Source: JAUNBG01 sp964442735 (lineage in GTDB: Bacteria; Planctomycetota; Planctomycetia; Pirellulales; Thermoguttaceae). Taken from it: a stretch of DNA of 64,000 nucleotides. Position 1 is the first letter of the stretch, and each line of letters opens with the position of its first letter. The stretch lies in assembly GCA_964442735.1 (NCBI GenBank), contig CAYUAP010000001.1, positions 35,164 through 99,163 of the forward strand, given 5' to 3'. The notes below the pieces were generated by a model. That model made no database searches and was not told the origin of the DNA. It was given only the letters and a program-made list of their open reading frames with translations. This document shows, piece by piece, positions 26,511 to 36,402 of this stretch. Both the position numbers and the translations under genes were made by a program.

Positions 26511-27680
26511 TTAGCCAAAAAAACGTTGAATGGTTTTAACAACAATTTTTTGTTCAGCCCGTTCCAGTTCCGGGAAGATGGGCAGTGCGATGACTTCCCG
26601 ACTGGCCTTCCAGGTTTCCGGAAGATCTTCAGGCATATACCCCAATGATTGGAAACAGACCTGTTCGTGCAGACCAAGGGGATAATAGATATCACTTCCG
26701 ACCTTGTTGTCGATTAAAAATTGACGAAGGGCATCCCGTCTGCCATCCGGAATTCGAACGACATATTGATTCCAGACATGACGTCTTGAACCGACGACCA
26801 AGGGAAGTCCGAGTATTTTATCCAGTTTGGCTTCTTCAAATAGTTCCCGATAATACATAGCATTATTCTGTCGGCAGGCGGTCCATTGATCGAGCAAGGG
26901 GAGTTTAACATTCAAAACAGCGGCTTGATAGGAGTCGAGACGACTGTTGATTCCAATTTTATGATGATAATAACGTGGCTCCATTCCATGAACGCGAAGG
27001 ATTCTTGCATCATGGGCGAGATTTTCGTCGTTGGTTAAAACCATACCACCGTCTCCGGCTCCTCCCAGATTTTTCGTGGGATAGAAACTGAGACAGGAGA
27101 ATTGTCCCCAATTACCAGTCCGAATACCATTGAGTTCGGAACCAATGGCTTGAGCGGCATCCTCAACAAGGACGATTTTTTGACGCTGGGGATCAATATT
27201 GTTACAGGTTATTTCCTGTAATGCGGTCATGTCTGCCATTTGGCCGAAAAGGTGTACCGGTATAATTGCCTTGGTATGTACACTGATTTTTCGTTCAACG
27301 TCCCGAGGATCAATATTGAATGTAACTGGATCAATATCGGCGAAGACAGGAGTTGCTCCCAATCGGGAAACACAACTTGCGGTTGCGAAAAACGTAAAGG
27401 AGGGGACAATAACTTCGTCGTTCGGTCCGACTTGTAATGCCATTAGGGCCAGGAGAAGTGCATCGCTTCCAGAAGCACAACCGATGGCATATCGGACGTT
27501 ACTGTATTGAGCAATGGCGTCTTCCAGTTTTTTAACCTCTGGTCCGAGGACAAACTGCCCTGAATCATTAACGGTCAAGAGTGCTTGGGCCATTTTATCT
27601 TTTATCGTGCGATATTGCCGTGATAAATCAAGAAGCGGTACCGACCGTTGATTTTCCGTATCCGATATTGTATTATTCAT
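26511..27680 (-). CDS. DegT/DnrJ/EryC1/StrS family sugar aminotransferase
   Basis: A PLP-dependent aminotransferase of 389 residues acting on keto sugars linked to nucleotides. The N-terminal GPEVKKLEDAIAQY, the VEDAAQAIGSEL (Asp binding the PLP nitrogen) and the Schiff-base Lys203 in SFYPTKNLGGAGDGG are all present. It could make an amino sugar for surface glycan, for example from the GDP-4-keto-6-deoxymannose produced by Gmd (a perosamine-type reaction), but the genes are 23 kb apart and the nucleotide is not determinable. A PEGA lipoprotein gene lies about 100 bp upstream on the same strand. Confidence 0.92.
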   Translation of the reverse strand: MNNTISDTENQRSVPLLDLSRQYRTIKDKMAQALLTVNDSGQFVLGPEVKKLEDAIAQYSNVRYAIGCASGSDALLLALMALQVGPNDEVIVPSFTFFATASCVSRLGATPVFADIDPVTFNIDPRDVERKISVHTKAIIPVHLFGQMADMTALQEITCNNIDPQRQKIVLVEDAAQAIGSELNGIRTGNWGQFSCLSFYPTKNLGGAGDGGMVLTNDENLAHDARILRVHGMEPRYYHHKIGINSRLDSYQAAVLNVKLPLLDQWTACRQNNAMYYRELFEEAKLDKILGLPLVVGSRRHVWNQYVVRIPDGRRDALRQFLIDNKVGSDIYYPLGLHEQVCFQSLGYMPEDLPETWKASREVIALPIFPELERAEQKIVVKTIQRFFG

Positions 27681-27786
27681 TATTATTCCTGATTATTATT
27701 CCTGATTATTATTTCAGGACTTTTTCTATCCTGTATTTTCAAATTATGATTTATGATAATGCAGACGGGAAACCTGTACACCCCAT

Positions 27787-28251
27787 TTAATAATTCGATG
27801 GTGTCCCTTGTGGGGCAGTCAAGTTTGCGTTATTTTGTACTTGATTCCGCATGGCATTGGCAGTTTCCAGGAGTTCATCGTTGGGAACCATACGTTTATT
27901 CGGCAAAACGACATGACATTGTTGGAGGTCACGTATTTCGCCCGGTACAAAATTTTCCGAGAAGAAATCCAGACCTGGATAGAGATACCAAGGGGTTCGT
28001 ACCTGATGCATGACTGTTGTTGTTTCATTACCATCTTTTTCGCAACGAATTTTATAGGTTCCGGAATAGACAATATTTTTTGAAATAGGTGTTTTTCCAA
28101 TTTCCTGATCGTTTACCCAGACACGAGCTCCGGACGGTTCCGAAGTAATCGTCAAACGCCGGTGGAGACTGTTACAGCCAGAATACAGGCATAAAACAAT
28201 CAGGACCATTATCAGAAGTGGTATTTTCTGGAATAATTGATGGAAAAACAT
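27787..28251 (-). CDS. PEGA-domain lipoprotein
   Basis: A 154-residue lipoprotein. Residues 1-26 form a signal peptide ending in the lipobox LYSGC (Cys26). The next part, LTITSEPSGARVWVNDQEIG followed by KTPISK, is a PEGA domain, a small beta-sandwich common in surface proteins. A tail rich in Asn and Gln follows. It is probably anchored to the inner or outer membrane after processing by Lgt/LspA/Lnt (lnt is at 54-56 kb). Function is unknown. Confidence 0.85.
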   Translation of the reverse strand: MFFHQLFQKIPLLIMVLIVLCLYSGCNSLHRRLTITSEPSGARVWVNDQEIGKTPISKNIVYSGTYKIRCEKDGNETTTVMHQVRTPWYLYPGLDFFSENFVPGEIRDLQQCHVVLPNKRMVPNDELLETANAMRNQVQNNANLTAPQGTPSNY

Positions 28252-28476
28252 TCAACAACCTCTTGATGTACAAACCTTAAAATCAAAAACATAATGGAAG
28301 TATATCCAAAATAGAGAAACTATGCTAGAGGAAATACCCTGTTTTTTTGGATTTTTTTTGAAAATAGAAAAAGAAAAACTCTGGAACAAACTCTTTCCGC
28401 ATAACGATATTAGAGTATAATAATACAATATATAAATTGAGTCGATTCGAAATGGAAAATTGAATGAAGGGTATTT

Positions 28477-29529
28477 GTGTTGGAAATTAAGAATAATGAT
28501 AACGACGATCTGTTGATTTCGGGAATTCCGGACGGATTGCGGGAAGTGTACCAACTGGTGGCTCCTGAATTAACGGAAGTAACCCGATTATTAAAAGAGC
28601 AGCTTCGTCATGAAGACGCGACGTTAGATGAAGTCATTCGTTATTCCTTCCAATTGGGGGGAAAACGTCTTCGTCCGGTACTGGTTTTTTTGACTGGTAA
28701 AATATGTGGAGGTATTCATTCGGGGCATATTGCCGCAGCAACGGCACTTGAATTGATTCATACAGGGACCTTGGTTCATGACGATATTCTGGACGGAGCC
28801 CATTTTCGTCGTCATTTAGAGACTATGAATGTTCGTTGGGACTGTAAAACGGTTGTTCTTGCCGGTGATTATCTATTAATAATGGCCATGCGGATAATGA
28901 CATTGGTACGGGATGTCAATGCCTATTCCCTCATGATAGAAGCCTGTCATGAAACCTGTGATGGTGAATTGCGTCAAACGGTCGATATTTCCAATTATAC
29001 AATGGGAGTAGATGAATATTTTCGTATTATAGGGGGTAAAACAGCGGCTCTTCTCCAGTGTTGTTGTCGAATGGGGGCCTGGTTTGCCGGGGCAGATAAA
29101 GACTTGTACGAACATTGTTCTCAATTTGGTTTTAATTTGGGTTTGGCGTTTCAGATAATCGACGATATTCTTGATTTAACTGGTAACGAAGAGAAGACGG
29201 GAAAGACGTTGGGAACCGATCTACTTAATCATAAACCGACATTACCTATTCTCCTATATCTAAAAAGCGCATCCGAGGTGGATCGTGCCACTATGTTGCA
29301 GATGGTACAGGACAAGGAAATGAACGATTCTGTTGCGGCAGAAATACGGACCATAATAAAAGAGAGTGGTTCGATAACGACGGCCTATGATCAGGCGAAG
29401 TCGATTTTAATGAAGGCAATAGGAGCAATTAGCGAGACGGTTCGACTTGATAATGCAACAGAAGAGCAGTTGATGGCCGTTAAGGCCTTGAATCAGGTTG
29501 CTCAATTTGTCATTGATCGCAATTTTTAA
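28477..29529 (+). CDS. trans-isoprenyl diphosphate synthase
   Basis: A polyprenyl synthetase (350 residues) that condenses isopentenyl diphosphate onto allylic diphosphates. The first Asp-rich motif is DDILD (102-106) and the second is DDILD (229-233). The GGKRLRP substrate-binding motif at 61-67 is also complete. It most resembles octaprenyl/heptaprenyl synthases that make quinone side chains; the product length is not certain. It starts at GTG 28477 with GAAGG six bases upstream. queC follows after 41 bp. Confidence 0.92.
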   Translation: MLEIKNNDNDDLLISGIPDGLREVYQLVAPELTEVTRLLKEQLRHEDATLDEVIRYSFQLGGKRLRPVLVFLTGKICGGIHSGHIAAATALELIHTGTLVHDDILDGAHFRRHLETMNVRWDCKTVVLAGDYLLIMAMRIMTLVRDVNAYSLMIEACHETCDGELRQTVDISNYTMGVDEYFRIIGGKTAALLQCCCRMGAWFAGADKDLYEHCSQFGFNLGLAFQIIDDILDLTGNEEKTGKTLGTDLLNHKPTLPILLYLKSASEVDRATMLQMVQDKEMNDSVAAEIRTIIKESGSITTAYDQAKSILMKAIGAISETVRLDNATEEQLMAVKALNQVAQFVIDRNF

Positions 29530-29570
29530 TAATTTATGATTATCGAAACGGGAGAAAGGAATCCGGAATC

Positions 29571-30269
29571 ATGTCGGTAAAAGCAGTTGTATTATTGTCG
29601 GGAGGGTTGGATTCTTCGACGGTTTGTGCCTGTGCTGCATCGGAGAGGCGGGAGTTGTATGCCATTACCTTCGACTATCATCAGAAGCATCGTGTGGAAG
29701 TGGAAGCAGCCCGACAGACGGCACAGTTGTGGGCCGTTCGGGAGCATCTTGTTTTTCCGGTTGATTTGAGTTTGTTTGGCGGGAGTTCCCTGGTCGATCC
29801 AAATATTGACGTGGACAAGAGTACAGCCCTCTCCGAGATAGGGCAAAAAATACCGACTTCCTACGTTCCGGCCCGAAATACGATATTTTTATCTCTGGCG
29901 CTGGGGTTTGCGGAAACGCGAGGGGCTTCGGAGATTTGGATTGGAGTCAATCACCTCGATTATAGTGGTTATCCAGACTGCCGTCCAGAATATTTAAAGA
30001 CATTTGAAGTACTAGCCAATTTAGCGACGAAAGCGGGTGTGGAAGGATCATGCCATTTTTCAGTTCGCGCTCCGTTACTTCATAAAACGAAGGGGGAGAT
30101 TATTAAACTTGGTTTGAAATTAGGAGTCGATTATTCCAAGACACGAACATGTTATTCGCCATCGGAGGACGGTCGTGCCTGTGGTACCTGTGAATCGTGT
30201 TTACTTCGACTGACAGGGTTTCGTGAAGCGGGTATTCCTGATCCGGCTCCTTATATTGAGTATAAATAA
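29571..30269 (+). CDS. queC: 7-cyano-7-deazaguanine synthase
   Basis: Converts 7-carboxy-7-deazaguanine to preQ0 with ammonia and ATP, in the queuosine tRNA modification pathway. The 232-residue protein has the PP-loop SGGLDSST at 10-17, VPARNTIFLSLA, and the C-terminal zinc-binding cysteines in TRTCYSP and CGTCESC. Other que genes are not in the window. ATG 29571 has GGAG about 16 bases upstream and GGAATC nearer. Directly after the stop there are two copies of ATATTGAGTATAAATA (30252-30285). Confidence 0.95.
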   Translation: MSVKAVVLLSGGLDSSTVCACAASERRELYAITFDYHQKHRVEVEAARQTAQLWAVREHLVFPVDLSLFGGSSLVDPNIDVDKSTALSEIGQKIPTSYVPARNTIFLSLALGFAETRGASEIWIGVNHLDYSGYPDCRPEYLKTFEVLANLATKAGVEGSCHFSVRAPLLHKTKGEIIKLGLKLGVDYSKTRTCYSPSEDGRACGTCESCLLRLTGFREAGIPDPAPYIEYK

Positions 30270-30337
30270 TATTGAGTATAAATAGTATAGTGTATTTTCC
30301 CTGATAACCGATTTTAAATTTAAGCAACAGGAATGTT

Positions 30338-32674
30338 ATGTCCAACAACGAACTGCAATTGGTAGCGACATCGAACATGGGGTTGGAGTTTGTTGTCGCT
30401 CGTGAACTGAAACAACTGGGTTATCAGCCGGGTAATTCAGCGAACGAGACAGGTCGAACCTATTTTACGGGGGATTTCTACGATTTGGTACGTGCGAATA
30501 TTAATCTTCGTACTGCGGGAAAAATCCTGATACAACTAGCGCGTTTCGAAGTTGGGAGCGATTTTGACGACATTTTCGATGCAGTGCAAGCGGTTGACTG
30601 GGAATATTGGATGCCGTCGAACGCTTCGATATTAGTGGATGCCCGTTCGGTTCGTTCGACGATAACGAGTGTTCCTGCCATTCAGCGGACAGTGAAAAAG
30701 GCCATTGTGAAACGTTTAATGAAGGCGTATCATACGACGTTGCTTCCAGAAAACGGTCCGGAATACACTGTGGAGCTATCCTTGTTAAAGGACGTGGCGT
30801 CCTTAACGATCAATTCGACGGGACGTGGTCTTCATCGACGTGGTTATCGGCAGATGAATGTACCGGTTCCACTTCGGGAAACGTTGGCGAGTGCCTTGGT
30901 TCAATTGTCTGTTTGGACACAGGACCGGCCACTCGTTGATCCCTTTTGTGCCTCGGGAACCATTCCGATAGAGGCGGCCATGTTGGCCCGAAATATAGCG
31001 CCTGGCATGAACCGTGTTTTTGCGGCACAAAGCTGGCCGGTTATTGACGCCAATATCTGGGAAGATATTCGTGCCGAAGCCAAGGCGGCTATTCTTCCTC
31101 CGTTAAAAACGAAAATCTACGGTTATGATATTGACGGAGAGGCGCTCCAATATGCGCGTTTTCATGCACGACAGGCGGGTGTGGACAACGATATTATTTT
31201 TAAGGAACAGGATTTTAAAGATCTGACTGACGAGCGCCTTTATGGTTGTATTATCTGTAATCCCCCCTATGGTGAACGTGTAGGGGAACAAGTGCAATTT
31301 CAATCTCTCTATACGTCTATGCCCGGAGTTTTGGCCCGTCTTCCTTCCTGGAGTTTCTTTATCTATACCTCCTGGAATGATTTTGAGAGTTTAATCGGTC
31401 AGCGTGCGACGCGCCGACGAAAACTGTATAACAGTCGAATCGAATGTACCTATTTTCAATTTTTGGGACCGAAGCCCCCGAAACCGACTGCTGTTAATGC
31501 CGTTGATGGCGTTGATGGTGAAACCAAGGTGGATACTATTATTGAAAATCAATCTGCCGATATGATTGAAGGTGTTAAAGAGTCTGAAGAAACCAAAATA
31601 ATATCTCCGGTTAAAACACCGATTGTAATAACTCCTGTTTTTCAAGGTTTGGACGAGTATTCCCTTTATCAGATTGAAGAGTTTGGTAAATGTCTCAAAA
31701 ATCGGAGTCATCATTTACGCCGATATCCCAAACGTGGTATAACTTGTTATCGTTTGTATGATCGTGATTTTCCGGAAGTCCCCTTGGCTATTGATATTTT
31801 CGAGGAGAAGTATCTGCATATTGCGGAATACGAACGTCCGGACGAACGGAGTATTGCCATGCATCAGCAATGGTTGGACAAAATAGTCGAGAAGAGCGGA
31901 GAAGTTCTAGGAATAGATTCGGATAATATATTTCTTAAAAGGAGGAGTCGGCAACGTGGTTTGAGTCAATATGAAAAATTGAGTGAATCCAGTCGAATTA
32001 TAACGGTTCACGAAGGTGGTCTTTTATTTCGGTGCAATATGACAGATTATCTGGATGTTGGTCTTTTTTTGGATCATCGTTTAACTCGAGATATGGTCCG
32101 AAAGGTAGCGCGAGGCAAACGCGTTTTAAATCTTTTTTCCTATACGGGCGCGTTTTCCTGTTACGCGGCCGATGGTGGGGCCGCATTAACCGTTTCCGTA
32201 GATCTGTCTCCGACCTATCTGGATTGGGCTCGTACCAATATGGAGATTAATGGTTTTTATGAACAGGACAATCCCTGGCATGCGGATCACCGTTATATAA
32301 AGGCGGACGCAATAAATTTTTTACGAACGATTCCTGTCCGGGGAAAAATCAGTTCCGGTCAGACGTTCGGTTTGGATCATTCTGATTTTGATTTGTGTAT
32401 TTGTGATCCTCCGACATTTTCCAATAGTAAATCGACGGAAGATGATTGGGACGTTCAGCAATCACACGTGGAACTGCTTCGTTTACTTGCTTCCCGAATG
32501 AATCCTGGCGGAACTGTCTATTTTTCCAATAATTACAAACGTTTTAAAATGAACGAAAGTGAATTGACGGATCTGTATCAGATTCGGGAAATATCGACGA
32601 GAACGGTTCCAGAGGAATACCACAATAAAAGGATTCATCGTTGCTGGCAGATGACGTTAAAGGATGGTTTTTGA
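30338..32674 (+). CDS. rlmKL: bifunctional 23S rRNA methyltransferase RlmKL
   Basis: A 778-residue fusion of two methyltransferases that modify G2445 (N2, RlmL part) and G2069 (N7, RlmK part) of 23S rRNA. A THUMP domain (about 45-160) is followed by the RlmL domain with DPFCASGTIPIEAA and the catalytic NPPYGER. After a variable linker (about 380-430, Val/Glu/Lys-rich, longer than usual) comes the RlmK domain with VLNLFSYTGAFSCYAA and CDPPTFSNSK. AGGA is 5 bases before ATG. It is probably cotranscribed with queC. The fused form is best known from Gammaproteobacteria. Confidence 0.93.
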   Translation: MSNNELQLVATSNMGLEFVVARELKQLGYQPGNSANETGRTYFTGDFYDLVRANINLRTAGKILIQLARFEVGSDFDDIFDAVQAVDWEYWMPSNASILVDARSVRSTITSVPAIQRTVKKAIVKRLMKAYHTTLLPENGPEYTVELSLLKDVASLTINSTGRGLHRRGYRQMNVPVPLRETLASALVQLSVWTQDRPLVDPFCASGTIPIEAAMLARNIAPGMNRVFAAQSWPVIDANIWEDIRAEAKAAILPPLKTKIYGYDIDGEALQYARFHARQAGVDNDIIFKEQDFKDLTDERLYGCIICNPPYGERVGEQVQFQSLYTSMPGVLARLPSWSFFIYTSWNDFESLIGQRATRRRKLYNSRIECTYFQFLGPKPPKPTAVNAVDGVDGETKVDTIIENQSADMIEGVKESEETKIISPVKTPIVITPVFQGLDEYSLYQIEEFGKCLKNRSHHLRRYPKRGITCYRLYDRDFPEVPLAIDIFEEKYLHIAEYERPDERSIAMHQQWLDKIVEKSGEVLGIDSDNIFLKRRSRQRGLSQYEKLSESSRIITVHEGGLLFRCNMTDYLDVGLFLDHRLTRDMVRKVARGKRVLNLFSYTGAFSCYAADGGAALTVSVDLSPTYLDWARTNMEINGFYEQDNPWHADHRYIKADAINFLRTIPVRGKISSGQTFGLDHSDFDLCICDPPTFSNSKSTEDDWDVQQSHVELLRLLASRMNPGGTVYFSNNYKRFKMNESELTDLYQIREISTRTVPEEYHNKRIHRCWQMTLKDGF

Positions 32675-32867
32675 AGCCTGTTTTTTACATTTTCTATTTT
32701 ATTATGTCCCATAAAATATGGGAGGAGCGGGTTACAGATCTGTTCCCGGGTACGTTTGGAAACTGTTCTAATGAATGGTATTAAAAAATGGTATTAAAAA
32801 ACGAACAGAAAACTTCTTGAGACTTCCAATAAAAAATTTTTAAGGGGTTTTCTTTTCCGTATTTTTT

Positions 32868-32876
32868 TGGTATGAT
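32868..32876 (+). promoter_or_regulatory. candidate extended -10 promoter of dhaK cluster
   Basis: TGGTATGAT (TGn + TATGAT) 99 bp before the preferred dhaK start, in an AT-rich spacer with no other candidate. No clear -35. Confidence 0.4.
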
Positions 32877-32974
32877 AATATATTATTGAAATGTTCCATG
32901 GAGGACAAATGCTTTTTGTGGGTGAAAGCTCCGCGCATTATAGATTTAACAGAATAGTAAAGAGGTATCAGATT

Positions 32975-33979
32975 ATGGTTATGAAGAAATTTCTGAACGA
33001 TCCGCAGGCAGTAACGACCGAACTTCTTGAAGGTTATGCGTTATGTTATCCGAATCAGGTAAAAGTAATTAATGAAAAAATTATCGTCCGGGCCAATCCG
33101 AAGTCGAAGGATAAAGTGGCGATATTAACATTGGGTGGAGCGGGTCACGAGCCGGCATTAAGTGGTTTCGTTGGAGAAGGACTTCTGGACGCTTCTGTTG
33201 TAGGAGATATATTTGCGGCGCCGGGTGGTATGGCGGTTCTGGAAGGTTTGCGTTTGTTCAAGGATTACAAGGATATAATTCTTGTAGTTTTAAATCATGC
33301 TGGTGATGTAATGAACGCTAAAATGGCTTGTATGATGGCGGAGAAGGAAGGAATTAAAGTACACAAGATTTTAACGGCGGACGATATTGCCCCTGGTAAA
33401 AATGCTCCGCGGGATGATCGTCGTGGTCTTGGTGGATGTGTTCCCTTGATTAAGATACTGGGAGCGGCGGCGGAAAAAGGGATGACCGCCGAAGAAATAC
33501 TAGCGATTGGAACACGATTTAACGATAATATGGCGACCTTGGCTGTAACATTAAAGACGGCAACCCATCCGCAGAGCGGTCAGGAAATTGCGTCTTTAGC
33601 GGACGGAGAAATGGAAATTGGAATGGGCCAGCACGGAGAAGGGGGCGGTAATGGACCTGAACCTATTAAGTCGGCCGATGAAGTGGCGGAAATTATGGTC
33701 AAGAAGTTGGTAGACGCGGTTAAGGTTATTTCGGGAGACGAGGTTGTTCTGATTATTAATGGCAGTGGAGCCACAACTTTAATGGAGATGTTCGTTATTT
33801 TTCGTAAAGCCTGGAAGGTTTTACAGGAGATGGGAATTAAAGTTGTCGCTAGTAAATGCGATGAAATACTAACCGTTCAGGAGACGGGCGGATTCCAGAT
33901 GTTTCTTGGAAAAATGGATAAAGAATTACTTGACCTGTATAACGCACCTGGTAACGCTCCCTATTGGACCGTACAGTAA
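32975..33979 (+). CDS. dhaK: dihydroxyacetone kinase subunit DhaK
   Basis: Binds a short-chain ketose such as dihydroxyacetone through a histidine hemiaminal and presents it for phosphorylation by DhaL. It carries GGAGHEPALSGFVGEG, GDIFAAPG and the substrate-binding His in GMGQHGEGG. ATG 32975 is chosen because AGAGG sits 9 bases upstream; an upstream in-frame ATG would add a 28-residue tail outside the family pattern. Length is then 334, normal for DhaK. DhaL and an LsrF-like enzyme follow. No DhaM (PTS) gene is near, so the phosphate donor is uncertain. L- or D-erythrulose kinases belong to the same family. Confidence 0.92.
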   Translation: MVMKKFLNDPQAVTTELLEGYALCYPNQVKVINEKIIVRANPKSKDKVAILTLGGAGHEPALSGFVGEGLLDASVVGDIFAAPGGMAVLEGLRLFKDYKDIILVVLNHAGDVMNAKMACMMAEKEGIKVHKILTADDIAPGKNAPRDDRRGLGGCVPLIKILGAAAEKGMTAEEILAIGTRFNDNMATLAVTLKTATHPQSGQEIASLADGEMEIGMGQHGEGGGNGPEPIKSADEVAEIMVKKLVDAVKVISGDEVVLIINGSGATTLMEMFVIFRKAWKVLQEMGIKVVASKCDEILTVQETGGFQMFLGKMDKELLDLYNAPGNAPYWTVQ

Positions 33980-34103
33980 TTTTATTCCTTTTAAACTGTA
34001 ATTTTTTTCATGGGAAGGACAGTTTCGCAAACTATTCCTGTTAAATTCTTGTTTTGAGAACTGTTCCGAAATAAAAGAAGAGATACAATAAAGAAGAGAT
34101 ATA

Positions 34104-34748
34104 ATGTCGACAGAAGTAATGACAAAAGCGTTATTATCCACAATGTTGGAGCAGGCGCTAGTAAAAATAGAAGAAAATTTCGATTATTTAAATCAGCTTG
34201 ACTCGGCAACGGGCGATGGCGATCATGGAACGGCAATTCTGACCACAATGAAGGCTGCAGTCGAAGCGGTAAAGCATGACGGTACTTTTTCTCAAGTACT
34301 AACAGACATTGGTTGGTCTATTATGAAAGCGACGGGTGGGTCGATTAGTTCATTATTAGGGGCATTCTATTTAGGATTGGGCGAGGCAGTTTCACAGGAG
34401 GAGGTATCTCCAACCCAATGGATAAATGCCTTTATGGCAGCATTGAAGAACGTTGGAACAATGACGACCGCGAAGATTGGTGATAAAACAATGATGGATG
34501 CCTTGCTTCCGGCAGGCGAGGCTATGCAAAAGGTAATATCAGAGGATCAGAGTGCTTCCCTGGAGATAATTTTTGATGCGGCGGCCAAGGCAGCCCGATT
34601 AGGGGCCGATTCGACAAAAGATCTGGTGGCCAAACAGGGACGGGCTAAAAATTTAGGAGAACGTTCCGTTGGTCATTTAGACGCGGGTGCAATTAGTCAG
34701 GCGATTTTATTTGAATCGTTTGCGCAAACGATAAAGAGTTTTGAGTAA
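34104..34748 (+). CDS. dhaL: dihydroxyacetone kinase subunit DhaL
   Basis: The nucleotide-binding partner of DhaK. Its 214 residues form the all-helical barrel type with the Mg-ADP/ATP-binding Asp residues in DSATGDGDHG and the GDKTMMDALLPAGE motif. The ATGG-type Gly loop (KATGGSISSLLG) is also present. Together with DhaK it would phosphorylate a ketose. It lies between dhaK (124 bp) and the lsrF-like gene (41 bp), all on one strand. Confidence 0.93.
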   Translation: MSTEVMTKALLSTMLEQALVKIEENFDYLNQLDSATGDGDHGTAILTTMKAAVEAVKHDGTFSQVLTDIGWSIMKATGGSISSLLGAFYLGLGEAVSQEEVSPTQWINAFMAALKNVGTMTTAKIGDKTMMDALLPAGEAMQKVISEDQSASLEIIFDAAAKAARLGADSTKDLVAKQGRAKNLGERSVGHLDAGAISQAILFESFAQTIKSFE

Positions 34749-34789
34749 TATAGTATAATATTAATATATAGACAGGAAGGTAAAAGGAA

Positions 34790-35671
34790 ATGGCAGATCG
34801 GGAAGGTAATATAGACGCTAAAAATTTTGGAATTGGTATTCCACAAAAGACTGATGGATTTTTTCTTAAAGGAAATGGAAACGATGGTTGGGGAATGAAG
34901 GATCGACTTTCACACATCTTCAATCCGAAATCCGGCCATACGGTCATGCTTGCGTTTGATCATGGTTTCATAATGGGGCCTACTTCCGGACTTGAACGAA
35001 TGGATTTAACGATTGTACCGTTGATTGAATATAGTGATTGTATTATGTGCACACGAGGAGCACTTCGAACAATTGTACCGCCGACATGTGCCAAACCGAT
35101 TTCATATCGTTTTGATGTGGGTACATCCATTTTGACCGATTTAAACGATCAGACACTTCAGGATATTGAGGAGGCAATTCGTCTCAATGTTTCCATGTTG
35201 GCGGTAATGGTAGCGGTTGGTGATCCGAAGCATGAAGGAATCACGGTTCGCAATTTATCTAAAACGGTAGATATGGGAACGCGATATGGGATTCCGACGT
35301 TGGGGGTAACGGCCGTAGGAAAAGAGTTGACTCGCGATGCGCGTTATTTGGGATTGGCGACACGATTGTGTGCAGAAAATGGAGCCAACGTCATTAAGAC
35401 CTATTTTTGCGAGGAGAATTTTGAGCAGGTTACTAATGCCTGTCCGGTTCCGATTGTCATAGCAGGAGGAAAAAAATTGCCGGAGAAGGATGCATTGGCA
35501 ATGGCTTGGCGCGCGATTGACCAAGGGGCAAGTGGAGTGGATATGGGCCGTAATATATTCCAAGCCGCATGTCCGATTGGTATGATGCTGGCGGTTCGCG
35601 CGATTGTTCATGATGGTGTTTCCGTGGATAATGCGTTTGAAATGTATGAAACCTATAAAAATGCCCATTAA
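34790..35671 (+). CDS. lsrF: LsrF-like class I aldolase/thiolase
   Basis: Similar along its whole length to E. coli LsrF, which transfers the acetyl part of 3-hydroxy-5-phosphonooxypentane-2,4-dione to CoA in AI-2 breakdown. Shared stretches are IFNPKSGHTVMLAFDHG, GPTSGLERMD, CTRGALR, IKTYF (Schiff-base lysine region), PIVIAGGKKLPE and QGASGVDMGRNIFQ. Length (293) matches. Unlike lsr operons there is no lsrK, lsrG or transporter here; DhaK-DhaL are the only kinases. The true substrate may be a phosphorylated ketose other than AI-2. A spacer of 730 bp follows before nusA. Confidence 0.88.
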   Translation: MADREGNIDAKNFGIGIPQKTDGFFLKGNGNDGWGMKDRLSHIFNPKSGHTVMLAFDHGFIMGPTSGLERMDLTIVPLIEYSDCIMCTRGALRTIVPPTCAKPISYRFDVGTSILTDLNDQTLQDIEEAIRLNVSMLAVMVAVGDPKHEGITVRNLSKTVDMGTRYGIPTLGVTAVGKELTRDARYLGLATRLCAENGANVIKTYFCEENFEQVTNACPVPIVIAGGKKLPEKDALAMAWRAIDQGASGVDMGRNIFQAACPIGMMLAVRAIVHDGVSVDNAFEMYETYKNAH

Positions 35672-35717
35672 TTATTCTATCTAATTAATATTCTATCTAA
35701 TTAATATTACGAAGACA

Positions 35718-35743
35718 GTAGAGCGGGCGTCTTGTCCGCCTTC
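35718..35743 (+). repeat. REP-like hairpin, partial copy 3
   Basis: GAGCGGGCGTCTTGTCCGC folds as GCGGGC/GTCCGC and corresponds to hairpin A of the element at 2355-2471. Hairpin B and the ends are missing. Confidence 0.5.
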
Positions 35744-36325
35744 TGGTATCGGCTGTTATTCGGACGTACCATGTATTTTGCAAGATAAATGGAAAAAATT
35801 TATATTTAAATTTTTGAATAACGATTCACATAACAACCATAATACCAGAAACATCTTCAATGAACATACCGGGATCAAATTAAACAGGTTTTTGAATTGA
35901 GGTATGAAACAGGGAGATAATTCTATATTATATATAATAGAATCCTGGGAATGTTCTCTTGGGGACATGAAAATTTTGTAATTTTACTAACCTTTATTTC
36001 TTCGTGCGAGAATAAAAAATACCAGGAAATAGCCTGACAAGAAAGACAGATCCGAAAAAAGTCTATCTTTTTACAGGAAAAAGTGTGAAAGAGTGAAGAT
36101 AATACTTGACGTTTTTGAACGTTTGAGTATGATTATTTCTATAGACGTTTGTGATCAGGTCTTGCCGTGTCTTGATGTCTTCTTTTATTTTGAGAAGACA
36201 AGAAAGAAATCGTTTCCTGAAACGATAGATATTGATTGGGTCTGGTCCTTTAATTTATTATCGCTTTCCTTTTGTGGATCGATAGTGGTATGTACAGGAG
36301 ACCACTGGCTGGAGTCAATTAATGG

Positions 36326-36334
36326 TGTTATAAT
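36326..36334 (+). promoter_or_regulatory. candidate extended -10 promoter of nusA operon
   Basis: TGTTATAAT (TGn + TATAAT), 69 bp before the nusA ATG. No good -35. Confidence 0.42.
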
Positions 36335-36402
36335 CCCTGAATTGAAAAACAAGAGGTGACGAACAAAGTTGGAACAATAACAAGGAATGAGAGTCGCTGG
36401 AA

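Larger units (their letters stand above)
35672..36402. other. intergenic region upstream of nusA
   Basis: Contains a partial REP-like hairpin near 35719-35740, a palindrome (TTCTATATTATATATAATAGAA, about 35921-35942) and the nusA promoter candidate. An 88-codon frame at 36093-36359 runs through the promoter and has poor composition; I do not call it. A rimP gene, often found before nusA, is absent. Confidence 0.55.

Noticed and set aside
32891..32974. Upstream ATG extension of DhaK
   Set aside because: The extra 28 residues lack family similarity and the ribosome site fits ATG 32975.
36093..36359. 88-residue plus-strand frame before nusA
   Set aside because: It runs through the nusA promoter candidate, has poor composition and no homologue I recognise.
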